Part shown: positions 57,273-64,000 of the stretch, piece by piece
How positions within the stretch are numbered: the first letter of the stretch is position 1
Layout: every line of letters starts with the position of its first letter
Source of the DNA: Xanthomonas massiliensis
GTDB taxonomy: Bacteria > Pseudomonadota > Gammaproteobacteria > Xanthomonadales > Xanthomonadaceae
Reading direction: 5' to 3'
Assembly: GCF_900018785.1 (NCBI RefSeq)
Contig: NZ_FCOY01000006.1
Location: 1,054,001 to 1,118,000, forward strand
DNA length: 64,000 nt
Position numbers and translations under genes: made by a program
Notes under the pieces: model-generated
The model's database searches: none
Seen by the model: only the letters and a program-made list of their open reading frames with translations
Told to the model about the DNA's origin: nothing

Positions 57273-58358
57273 TCAGCCGTAGCGCTGCCGGAACCCCCCC
57301 ATGAACGAGACCAGCGCCTGCACGGCCTCGTGCGGCACGGCGTTGTAGAGCGAGGCGCGGATGCCGCCCAGGGCCTTGTGGCCCTTCAGGCCCATCATGC
57401 CGGCCTTGCGCGATTCGGCCACGAACAGCGCGTCCAGTTCCGGGGTCGGCAGGAAGAACGGGATGTTCATCCGCGAGCGCACCGCGGGGACGACCTCGTT
57501 GCGGTAGAAGCCGCCGGAGCCGTCGATGGCCTCGTACACCAGCCGCGCCTTGGCGGCGTTGCGGCGGCCGAACGCTTCCACCCCGCCCTCGGCCAGCATC
57601 CACTTGACCGTCAGGCCGAGCATGTACCAGTTCCAGGTCGGCGGCGTGTTGAGCATGGAGTCGCGCGCCAGGTGGGAGGCGTAGGTGAAGATGTCCGCGC
57701 GCGGCTGGCCGGCGCGCTCGAGCAGCTCGCGGCGCACGATCACCACCGCGATGCCGACCGGCCCCAGGTTCTTCTGCGCGCCGGCGTAGATCAGCCCGTA
57801 CCTGGACACGTCGATCGGCCGCGAGGCGATGGAGGAGCTGAAATCGGCGAACAGCGGCGCCGCGCCCACCTCCGGCGCGTCCGGATACTCCACGCCGTGG
57901 ATGGTCTCGTTGGCGGTGATGTGCACGTAGGCCGCGCCCGGCGCGAACGACCACGTCTGGCGCGCGGGGATGTCGCGGAACCCGCCGGGCTCGCCGTCGG
58001 CGACCACGTGGATGTCGGCGTACGGGCGCGCCTGCTTGATCGCGGTCTTGCTCCAGTGGCCGGTGACCACGAAATCCACGGCCTGGCCCGGGGCGGCGAA
58101 GTTCAGCGGTTGCAGCGCCATCTGCGAGGTCGCGCCACCGCCGAGGAACAGCACCGCGTAGTCGTCGGGCACGCCCAGCAGGCGCCTGAGGTCCGCTTCG
58201 GTCTCCGCGGCCATGGCCATGAACTCGGCGCTGCGGTGGCTGATCTCGGCCACCGAGGCCCCCAGGCCCTTCCAATCCAGCATTTCCGCCTGCGCCTGGC
58301 GCAGGACCGGCTCCGGCAGCGCGGCCGGGCCGGCGCTGAAGTTGTACACGCGTGTCAT
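57273..58358 (-). CDS. serC: Phosphoserine aminotransferase
   Basis: The 361-residue PLP enzyme begins [20 protein letters not shown]. The cofactor lysine is in [13 protein letters not shown]. Other signatures are [19 protein letters not shown] and the C-terminal [20 protein letters not shown]. It makes phosphoserine for serine synthesis and also serves pyridoxine synthesis. It heads the serC-pheA-aroA row, a conserved amino-acid operon. Confidence 0.97.
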   Translation of the reverse strand: MTRVYNFSAGPAALPEPVLRQAQAEMLDWKGLGASVAEISHRSAEFMAMAAETEADLRRLLGVPDDYAVLFLGGGATSQMALQPLNFAAPGQAVDFVVTGHWSKTAIKQARPYADIHVVADGEPGGFRDIPARQTWSFAPGAAYVHITANETIHGVEYPDAPEVGAAPLFADFSSSIASRPIDVSRYGLIYAGAQKNLGPVGIAVVIVRRELLERAGQPRADIFTYASHLARDSMLNTPPTWNWYMLGLTVKWMLAEGGVEAFGRRNAAKARLVYEAIDGSGGFYRNEVVPAVRSRMNIPFFLPTPELDALFVAESRKAGMMGLKGHKALGGIRASLYNAVPHEAVQALVSFMGGFRQRYG

Positions 58359-58449
58359 GTCACACCATCCGGGACAAGGCCTCTAGTATGCCGCAGCGCA
58401 ACGCGGGGAGGCGGGGATGGTTTTTCCTGCAACCAGCACGTGCCCCGGC

Positions 58450-59256
58450 TCAGCGGGCGCCGAACCACAGCAGCGCGCTGATCCCGGCGGCCAGCAGCAG
58501 CGCGGCCAGCAGCAGCCAGGGCCAGCGTCGCACCGTCGGGGCGGGCCGGGCCGCGGGCACCGGCGCGGCCTCGGCCAGGGCCTGTTCGGCCTCGGCCACG
58601 CTGGGCGCGTCGCGGCGCGCGGCCACCAGCGGCACCTCCAGGACGAAGCGCTGCACGCCGTCGAACACGACCTGGTCGCCCGGCGCCAGCCAGCAGTCGC
58701 GCACCGGGTTGCCGTTGACCAGGCTGCCCTCGGCCGAGCCCAGGTCGCGCAGCAGTGCCCGGCCCTCGTGCATCTCCACGCGCGCATGGCGCCCGGCGAA
58801 GGACGGATCCTCCACCACGATGTCGGCCTCGCGCAGGCTGCCGACGATCAGCGGCCGGTCCAGGCGCCAGCTGCGCCCGTGGTGCGGCCCGCCGATGCCG
58901 CGCAGCAGCGCCAGGCACTGCGGATCGCTGCCCGCCGCCTCCGCCGGCGGCACCGCGTCGGGCACGGCGACCGCCTCGCGCACCACCATCTCCACGCCGT
59001 CCACGTGCACCGCGTCGCCCGGGCGCAGCAACGCCATGCGGCGCACCGGGCGGCCGTTGACGTGGACGCCGCGCTGGCCGGTGGCCACCTGCAGCCACAG
59101 CCCACGCCGGTCCAGGCAGTACTGCGCCAGCAGCAGCGCCATCGCCTGGCCCTCGCCTTCCACGCGCACGGTGCCGGACGCATGGCGCACGACGCGGTGG
59201 ACACCCGGCTGCAGTTCCAGGTCCGGCTGCTGGCGTTGGCTGAAATGGATGTGCAT
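58450..59256 (-). CDS. FHA-domain membrane-anchored protein
   Basis: From the ATG at 59256 the protein has 268 residues. The middle holds a clear FHA domain (RPLIVGSLREADIVVEDPSF; AGRHARVEMHEGRALLRDLG; SAEGSLVNGNPV), which binds phosphothreonine peptides. The first 90 residues (GVHVNGRPVRRMALLRPGDA) look like a second, degenerate FHA fold. The C-terminus has one helix (WPWLLLAALLLAAGISALLW), so the FHA parts face the cytoplasm. The partner kinase is not nearby. Confidence 0.88.
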   Translation of the reverse strand: MHIHFSQRQQPDLELQPGVHRVVRHASGTVRVEGEGQAMALLLAQYCLDRRGLWLQVATGQRGVHVNGRPVRRMALLRPGDAVHVDGVEMVVREAVAVPDAVPPAEAAGSDPQCLALLRGIGGPHHGRSWRLDRPLIVGSLREADIVVEDPSFAGRHARVEMHEGRALLRDLGSAEGSLVNGNPVRDCWLAPGDQVVFDGVQRFVLEVPLVAARRDAPSVAEAEQALAEAAPVPAARPAPTVRRWPWLLLAALLLAAGISALLWFGAR

Positions 59257-59385
59257 GGATCCTTTGCGCGGGCGATCGGGGAACGTGGCGCCATCATAGG
59301 GAAAACACGCGCGTCCATGGACGTGGCGGACTTGGTACCGGCGCGCGCAGCGGGGACAATGCGCGGTTTCCGCCAGATGGCCGCC

Positions 59386-59661
59386 ATGTCCAGCATCGAG
59401 ATCGTCCACCCCCATGCCCGTACCCAGGCCGAGGCCCGCCAGGCCATCGACCAGGCCGCCGCCAAGCTGCGCGAGCGCTTCGGGGTGGAATCGCACTGGC
59501 AGGGCGATGAACTGCAGTTCGCGCGCCCCGGCGTCGAAGGGCGCATCGCGGTGCTGCCCGGGCAGGTGAAGGTGCAGGCGCAGCTCGGCTTCCTGTTCGC
59601 CGCCTTCCAGGGCCTGGTCGAGGACGAGATCCGCCGCGTGCTGGCCGACAAGCTCGGCTGA
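59386..59661 (+). CDS. Polyhydroxyalkanoic acid system family protein
   Basis: The 91-residue protein begins MSSIEIVHPHARTQAEARQA and continues with IDQAAAKLRERFGVESHWQG and GRIAVLPGQVKVQAQLGFLF, the pattern of the PHA_gran_rgn family. These small START-like proteins are found next to phasin genes, as here. Its precise role is unknown. It is divergent from the FHA gene. Confidence 0.8.
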   Translation: MSSIEIVHPHARTQAEARQAIDQAAAKLRERFGVESHWQGDELQFARPGVEGRIAVLPGQVKVQAQLGFLFAAFQGLVEDEIRRVLADKLG

Positions 59662-59758
59662 ACCCGGCGCGGCGCTCACGCGATCCGCGCCGGGGGCCGG
59701 CGTATGCTGCATCCGGGCCGGTTGCGGCCGGCCCGACCGTCCATCAACGAGGATCGAC

Positions 59759-60292
59759 ATGGCCACGACCAAGAAATCGACCCGACGTACCGCCGCGTCC
59801 GGCGCGGCTTCGCAGCGGCGCAAGCGCGCCCCCGGCCCCGTCTCGTCCACCCTCGGCGGGGTGGCCGATTCGGTGCAGCAGGTCTGGCTGGCCGGGCTGG
59901 GCGCGCTGGGCCGGGCCCAGTCCGAGGGCACGCGCCTGTTCGAATCGCTCGCCAGCGAGGGACGCGAGGTGCAGGACCGGGCGCTGAACCGCGCCGGCGA
60001 GCGCGCCGATGCCCTGCTGGAGACGATCGAGAGCCGCACCGCGGCGGCGCGCGAGCGCACCTCGGCCACCGTGCAATGGGTCGAGCGCGCGGTCGACGAG
60101 CGCCTGCAGGCGCTGCTGCGCCGCCTGGACATCCCCACCCGCGAGGAGCTGGAGGCGCTGGAGCGGCGCATCGACGGCCTGGCCGCGCGTCCCGCGCCGA
60201 AGCCGCGTACGCGCGCACCGCGCCCGCATCCGGTGGAACCGCTGCACGGCGAGCGGCACGAGCCCCCGGCCGCGGCACCGCCGGAGGGCTGA
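59759..60292 (+). CDS. Phasin-like granule-associated protein (PhaF/PhaI type)
   Basis: The 177-residue protein has a basic start (KKSTRRTAASGAASQRRKRA), then a long amphipathic helix beginning VQQVWLAGLGALGRAQSEGT and continuing LFESLASEGREVQDRALNRA. The C-terminus is Pro/Arg-rich. This matches poly(hydroxyalkanoate) granule-associated proteins of the PhaI/PhaF kind. No synthase gene is in the window, so granule function is inferred from family and from the neighbouring PHA-type gene. Confidence 0.82.
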   Translation: MATTKKSTRRTAASGAASQRRKRAPGPVSSTLGGVADSVQQVWLAGLGALGRAQSEGTRLFESLASEGREVQDRALNRAGERADALLETIESRTAAARERTSATVQWVERAVDERLQALLRRLDIPTREELEALERRIDGLAARPAPKPRTRAPRPHPVEPLHGERHEPPAAAPPEG

Positions 60293-60504
60293 CCGCCCGG
60301 CATCCATGTTGCAAAGCAGCATGGACCGCCACACAATCGGGAACGGACCCGCCAGCCCGCTCTTGCCGTCGCTCCCCTCCCCGTTCGGCTCACCGGTTGG
60401 CGGGTCCTCCTTTTTCTGCGCACTGCGTTGCGTCCGGGAACGCCGCCTCCGGCTAGACTGCCCGGCCGCGGTGCCTTACCCGATTCCCGACGTCTCCCGC
60501 ATCC

Positions 60505-61461
60505 ATGCTGCACTGGCTCATCGTCGTCCTGGTTCCCCTGCTGCTGTGGGCGGGGTTGTCGTGTTACCTGTGGCTGGTACGGCGTCGCGTCGACGAGACC
60601 GCGGCCGGCCTGGACCTGCTGGTGGCCATGCACTGGCGCGAGTTCGCCGCGCTGGTCGCGCGTGCCCTGCAGACCTCGCGCGGACTGGTCCGCGACGATC
60701 TCGCCGAGGGTGCCCCGCGCAGCGAATTCACCGTGCACGACAGCAGCGGCCAGCGCCGCATGGTGCTTTGCAAGCATGGCCGCGCCTACCGCATCGGCGC
60801 GGTCGCGGTGGACGAACTGGCCTCGGCGGTACGCCTGGCCGGGGTGCAAGGCGGCATCCTGGCGACCGAGGGCCGGGTCGAGCGCGAGGGCAGCGAGAGC
60901 GCGCTGCGCCAAGGCATCGAGATCCTCGATGGGCCGCGGCTGTGGCCGATGGTGCGCCCGCTGCTGCGCAACCAGTCCGGTGCCGCGGTCATCGCCCGCG
61001 CGCGCCTGCGCGCCGTGCGCCAGATCGGCATGGCCGCGCTCGGCGCGATCGCGCTGGGCGTGCTGCTGGCCCAACTGACGCCTTTCGCGACCGGCCCGGC
61101 GGCCGCGGTGCAGATCGCGTCGCGGCCGCCGGCAGCCGCGCACCCGGCCCCGGCGGCGACACCGGCACAGGCAGGAGCCGAGGCCGGCGACAGCGACGCC
61201 GAACCGGACGCGGCCACGTTGCTCGCCCAGCAACACGCCGTGTCCAAGGCACTGCTCGGCGCCCCCGGCATCGTGCGCGGGGTCTGGACCACGCGCTCGA
61301 CCCTGGCGGTGGACCGCGACGAGGCCGACGACGAAAGCGCCTGGAAGACGGTGTGCGCGCGGCTGGAACGCTATCCGGCGCTGCGGACCTCGCGGGTGCA
61401 GCTCAACCCGCGTCCCGGCCACGACGAGCCGGTGCGCTGGCGGCAGTGCCGCACGTTCTGA
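60505..61461 (+). CDS. Membrane protein with a degenerate Mrr-like (restriction endonuclease fold) domain
   Basis: The 318-residue protein opens with a membrane helix (MLHWLIVVLVPLLLWAGLSC) and has a second one near the middle (IGMAALGAIALGVLLAQL). Between them the sequence GGILATEGRVEREGSESALR then QGIEILDGPRLWPMVRPLL follows the Mrr-type end pattern (strand ending T-x-G-x-x, then helix, then I-x-I-L-D-G-x-x-L). I see no clear D...ExK catalytic set. The Ala/Pro-rich tail is periplasmic by prediction. Function unknown. Confidence 0.7.
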   Translation: MLHWLIVVLVPLLLWAGLSCYLWLVRRRVDETAAGLDLLVAMHWREFAALVARALQTSRGLVRDDLAEGAPRSEFTVHDSSGQRRMVLCKHGRAYRIGAVAVDELASAVRLAGVQGGILATEGRVEREGSESALRQGIEILDGPRLWPMVRPLLRNQSGAAVIARARLRAVRQIGMAALGAIALGVLLAQLTPFATGPAAAVQIASRPPAAAHPAPAATPAQAGAEAGDSDAEPDAATLLAQQHAVSKALLGAPGIVRGVWTTRSTLAVDRDEADDESAWKTVCARLERYPALRTSRVQLNPRPGHDEPVRWRQCRTF

Positions 61462-61499
61462 GCGGTCCGTCGTGAGCGCCCCCCGGGCCGCGGCCGGGC

Positions 61500-62231
61500 T
61501 CAGCGGTTGCCGGGCGTGAACCGCGCCACCAGGTCGTAGGCATCGCCGAGGAAGATCTGCCGCACCCGCGTGACCGGCTGCTCGCCGCGCCAGGTCTGGC
61601 GGTCGATCACCAGGCACGGGGTGCCGGCGGCCACTTCGAGCAGGGCCGCCTGGCCGGCATCGACGCCGATGGCGCTGATCCGGTGCACCGCCCGCGTCCA
61701 CGGCACGTGCTCGAGCAGCCAGCTGCCGGGCGCGGTCGCGGAGAAGTCCATCGCCAGCGCCTCCGGCACCGCCTGCGGATTGATCACCCGGTCCTCCAGC
61801 GCCAGCGGCCGGCCATCGGCCAGGTGCAGGCTGCGCAGGGCCAGCACCCGGGTGCCGTCGCCGGCGAACTCTCGCTCGGCCGCATCGCCGGCATGCGGAC
61901 GGCGGTGGCGGCGCGAGACCAGGCGGAAGCCGTAGGCATGGCCGCGCGCGGCCACCTCGAGCGGGATGTCGGGGATGTCCAGCGCCACCTGCTCGATGTG
62001 CGGATGCGGGCGCGAGACGAACGAGCCGGCGCGGCGCCGACGCTCGATCATGCCGGCGTCGGCGAGCAGGCTGAGCACCTTGTTGACGGTCATGCGCGAG
62101 CAGCCGTATTGCGCCATCAGCTCGTGCTCGAACGGGATGCGGTGGCCCGGCGGCCACTCGCCGCTGAGGATGCGCCCCTCGATGTCGCCGCGGATGCGCT
62201 GGTGCAGCGTGACGCCGGTCCTGTCGTTCAC
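61500..62231 (-). CDS. hutC: Histidine utilization repressor HutC (GntR family)
   Basis: From the GTG at 62231 the 243-residue protein has a GntR winged HTH (LHQRIRGDIEGRILSGEWPP; EHELMAQYGCSRMTVNKVLS) and a UTRA ligand domain (VLALRSLHLADGRPLALEDR; AIGVDAGQAALLEVAAGTPC). Urocanate releases HutC from its TGTATATACA-type operator, one copy of which lies at 63683-63694. It follows hutF by 40 bases on the same strand. Confidence 0.93.
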   Translation of the reverse strand: MNDRTGVTLHQRIRGDIEGRILSGEWPPGHRIPFEHELMAQYGCSRMTVNKVLSLLADAGMIERRRRAGSFVSRPHPHIEQVALDIPDIPLEVAARGHAYGFRLVSRRHRRPHAGDAAEREFAGDGTRVLALRSLHLADGRPLALEDRVINPQAVPEALAMDFSATAPGSWLLEHVPWTRAVHRISAIGVDAGQAALLEVAAGTPCLVIDRQTWRGEQPVTRVRQIFLGDAYDLVARFTPGNR

Positions 62232-62271
62232 GGATCCATCCCTGGCGCCGGGCGCGGCGCGTTCGATCGGC

Positions 62272-63642
62272 TCATTGCAGCACATGCGCCAGGGCGCGCG
62301 CATAGCGCGCCGCGACCCGCCCGCGCTCGAGGTGGCGGCCGTCGGCCACCTGGCGGCGGCCGCCGCACCACACGTTGCGGATCGCCGCGGTGCCGCCGCA
62401 GAACACCCAGCTGTCCAGCAGGGCATCGTCGCGGCGCTGCACCAGGGCCGGATGGTCGCCGGCCAGTTCCACCAGGTCGGCCGGCGCGCCGGGCTGCAGG
62501 CCGGCCAGCACGCCGAGCGCCTGCGCCGCCCCGGCCACCGCGCCGCGGTGGAGGAAGGTTCCGGTGCTGGTGCCGGCCGGGGCCAGCACGTTGCGGCCGT
62601 GCAGGTGCAGGCGCTGGCCGTACTCGAGCAGGCGCAGCTCGCCGCTGGCGTCGATGCGCACGTTGGAGTCCGAGCCGACGCCGAAGCGCCCGCCGCCGTG
62701 GACGAAGGTCGGCATCGGGAACAGGCCATCGCCGAGGTTGGCCTCGGTGATCGGGCACAGGCCGACGACCGCGCCGCGCGCGCGGATGCCGTCCAGCTCG
62801 CCGGTGGCGACGTGGGTGGCATGCACCAGGCACCAGCGCTCGTCCACCGGCGCGTGCGCCAGCAGCCACTGCACCGGTCGCTGGCCGCTCCAGGCCAGGC
62901 AGGCCTCGACCTCGCGCATCTGCTCGGCGATGTGGATGTGCACCGGGCCATCGACCAGGCCCGGCAGCACCGCCAGCTCCTCCGGGGCGACCGCGCGCAG
63001 GCTGTGCGGCGCCACGCCCAGCACCGCGCCCGGCAATGGCCGCAGCAGGCGCGCGCACCGGCCGAGCAGCGCGGCGAAATCGTCCAGGCCGTGGAGGAAG
63101 CGCCGCTGCGCCGGCTCCGGTGCCTGCCCGCCGAAACCGGCGTGGGCATAGAACACCGGCAGCAGGGTCAGGCCGATGCCGCTGGCATGGGCGGCGGCGG
63201 CGATCGCGGCCGCCAGCTCGGCCGGGTCGTCGTAGGGACGGCCGTCCGGGGCATGGTGCAGGTAATGGAACTCGCCCACCCGGGTGAAGCCGGACTCGAC
63301 CATCTCCACGTACGCCATCGCGGCGATGGCCTCCACCTGCTCCGGGCCGAGCCGGTCCAGGAACCGGTACATCACCTCGCGCCAGCTCCAGAAGCTGTCG
63401 CCGCCGGCGCTGCCGGCCTCGGCCAGCCCGGCCATGCCGCGCTGGAAGGCGTGGCTGTGCAGGTTGCCCAGCCCGGGCAGCACCGTGCCCAGGCGCTCGT
63501 CGCCCGGCTCGGGCGCGACGCCGGCCGCAAGCGAGACGATGTGCCCGGCCGCCACCCCCAGGCGCACGCCGCCGGCCCAGCCGGCAGGCAGCAGCGCCCG
63601 TTCGAGCCAGAAATGGTGCTGCGGGGCATGGACGTGGGACAT
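62272..63642 (-). CDS. hutF: Formimidoylglutamate deiminase
   Basis: The 456-residue amidohydrolase begins MSHVHAPQHHFWLERALLPA. It has PGLGNLHSHAFQRGMAG (metal HxH), HIHIAEQMREVEAC, LVHATHVATGEL and VGSDSNVRID. These are the HutF signatures that separate it from guanine deaminase relatives. It converts N-formimino-glutamate to N-formylglutamate in the five-step histidine breakdown route. Confidence 0.94.
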   Translation of the reverse strand: MSHVHAPQHHFWLERALLPAGWAGGVRLGVAAGHIVSLAAGVAPEPGDERLGTVLPGLGNLHSHAFQRGMAGLAEAGSAGGDSFWSWREVMYRFLDRLGPEQVEAIAAMAYVEMVESGFTRVGEFHYLHHAPDGRPYDDPAELAAAIAAAAHASGIGLTLLPVFYAHAGFGGQAPEPAQRRFLHGLDDFAALLGRCARLLRPLPGAVLGVAPHSLRAVAPEELAVLPGLVDGPVHIHIAEQMREVEACLAWSGQRPVQWLLAHAPVDERWCLVHATHVATGELDGIRARGAVVGLCPITEANLGDGLFPMPTFVHGGGRFGVGSDSNVRIDASGELRLLEYGQRLHLHGRNVLAPAGTSTGTFLHRGAVAGAAQALGVLAGLQPGAPADLVELAGDHPALVQRRDDALLDSWVFCGGTAAIRNVWCGGRRQVADGRHLERGRVAARYARALAHVLQ

Positions 63643-63675
63643 GGCGCGACACCTGCTGGACGCTGGAGGAATTTC

Positions 63676-63699
63676 GTGATTATTGTATATACAAATCAC
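63676..63699. promoter_or_regulatory. HutC operator between hutF and hutI
   Basis: The perfect palindrome TTGTATATACAA (63683-63694) lies within a longer imperfect one with outer arms GTGAT and ATCAC. It is the established HutC recognition type and sits 40 bases above the hutF start and 20 bases above hutI, so one site can control both directions. Confidence 0.88.
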
Positions 63700-63714
63700 G
63701 CCGGACCGCCCGCA

Positions 63715-64000
63715 ATGCGCTGCGACATCCTGTGGCACAACGCCCACCTGGCCACGCTCGACGACGCCGGCATGGGCATCGTGCGCGACGGCGCCCTCGC
63801 CTGCCGCGACGGCCGCATCGCCTGGGCCGGGCCGGCAACGCGGCTGCCGCCCGACCTGCAGGCCGGGCGCGAGATCGATTGCGGCGGCCGCTGGATCACC
63901 CCCGGCCTGATCGACTGCCACACCCACCTGGTCCATGCCGGCAACCGCGCCAACGAGTTCGAGCAACGCCTGGACGGCGCCAGCTACGCCGACATCGCCC
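63715..64000 (+). CDS. hutI: Imidazolonepropionase (5' part)
   Basis: The frame starts MRCDILWHNAHLATLDDAGM and reaches the metal-binding ITPGLIDCHTHLVHAGNRAN, then EFEQRLDGASYADI at the window end. This matches HutI, which opens the imidazolone ring in histidine breakdown. About 95 codons are visible, and the gene runs off the right edge. It is divergent from hutF across the HutC operator. Confidence 0.93.
   Translation, partial: MRCDILWHNAHLATLDDAGMGIVRDGALACRDGRIAWAGPATRLPPDLQAGREIDCGGRWITPGLIDCHTHLVHAGNRANEFEQRLDGASYADIA

Noticed and set aside
58450-62157. Very long minus-strand open frame (over 1200 codons) joining several gene regions
   Set aside because: Only its last 268 codons form a real gene (FHA protein from 59256). 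The rest is antisense of plus-strand genes with compositionally biased Arg/Ala sequence, a normal effect of high GC.

Overview
The window is a chromosomal segment of a GC-rich gammaproteobacterium. The order cinA-lexA-recA-recX-alaS-csrA, the lexA operator TTAGTAGTATTACTACTAA, the gcvR/bcp/phoH group divergent from dapA-bamC, and the serC-pheA-aroA and hutF-hutC/hutI arrangements all point to the Xanthomonadaceae (Lysobacteraceae). Genus cannot be fixed from the sequence alone. Most of the window is ordinary, tightly packed core genome in which ATGA-type start/stop overlaps are frequent. Two compact mobile elements interrupt it.

Layout. 1-7.4 kb: SOS and recombination genes (cinA end, a ubiB-like kinase, lexA, recA, recX), alaS and csrA. 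7.5-12.03 kb: a 4.4 kb integrative mobilizable element inserted in the 3' end of tRNA-Ser(GCT). It is bounded by a 14 bp direct repeat and carries a tyrosine integrase with an in-frame 63 bp tandem duplication over an active-site box, a MobC/TraD-like protein, an IncQ-type oriT, a MOBQ relaxase, a RepL-like replication protein and an inverted-repeat origin candidate. 12.03-13.54 kb: gene-poor debris with an IS3 orfA remnant. 13.5-38 kb: core genes for tRNA-Arg x2, a lipoprotein and PhoH2, peroxiredoxin, lysine synthesis (dapA), ferredoxin, RNA polyadenylation (pcnB), folate and pantothenate (folK, panBCD), pgi, a RegBA-like redox two-component pair, ispG, a peptidase, murB, pyrD, an ALDH7 and cytochrome b561. 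38.0-38.5 kb: a duplicated tRNA-Ala(GGC)/tRNA-Glu(TTC) pair.

39.07-46.04 kb: a complete-looking filamentous (inovirus) prophage of about 6.95 kb flanked by two dif-like XerCD sites. Its genes run from an HTH membrane-anchored regulator on the minus strand, through the HUH replication initiator, ssDNA-binding protein, small membrane proteins, major coat, a 24-residue peptide, pIII-like adsorption protein, pVI and Zot/pI, to a small RGRP-containing protein and a tiny membrane protein. GC is visibly lower in the pIII-Zot part. A second, frameshifted copy of its terminal minus-strand gene lies outside the right junction, a sign of an older insertion at the same place.

46.5-64 kb: two small secreted or membrane proteins, a penicillin-acylase-family enzyme, an M14 carboxypeptidase, tRNA-Ser(TGA), a LysR regulator, serS, a TonB-like protein, aroA-pheA-serC, an FHA-domain protein, two polyhydroxyalkanoate-granule-type genes, a membrane protein with an Mrr-like fold, and the histidine-utilisation genes hutC, hutF and hutI around a HutC operator.

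The most striking observation is at the phage attachment site. The prophage regulator gene ends inside attL. Rejoining attL and attR on paper, as in the circular phage, removes that stop, adds 27 residues, and makes the gene overlap the next minus-strand gene. Integration would therefore both truncate the regulator and separate it from its partner, a possible integration-dependent switch in a XerCD-using filamentous phage.
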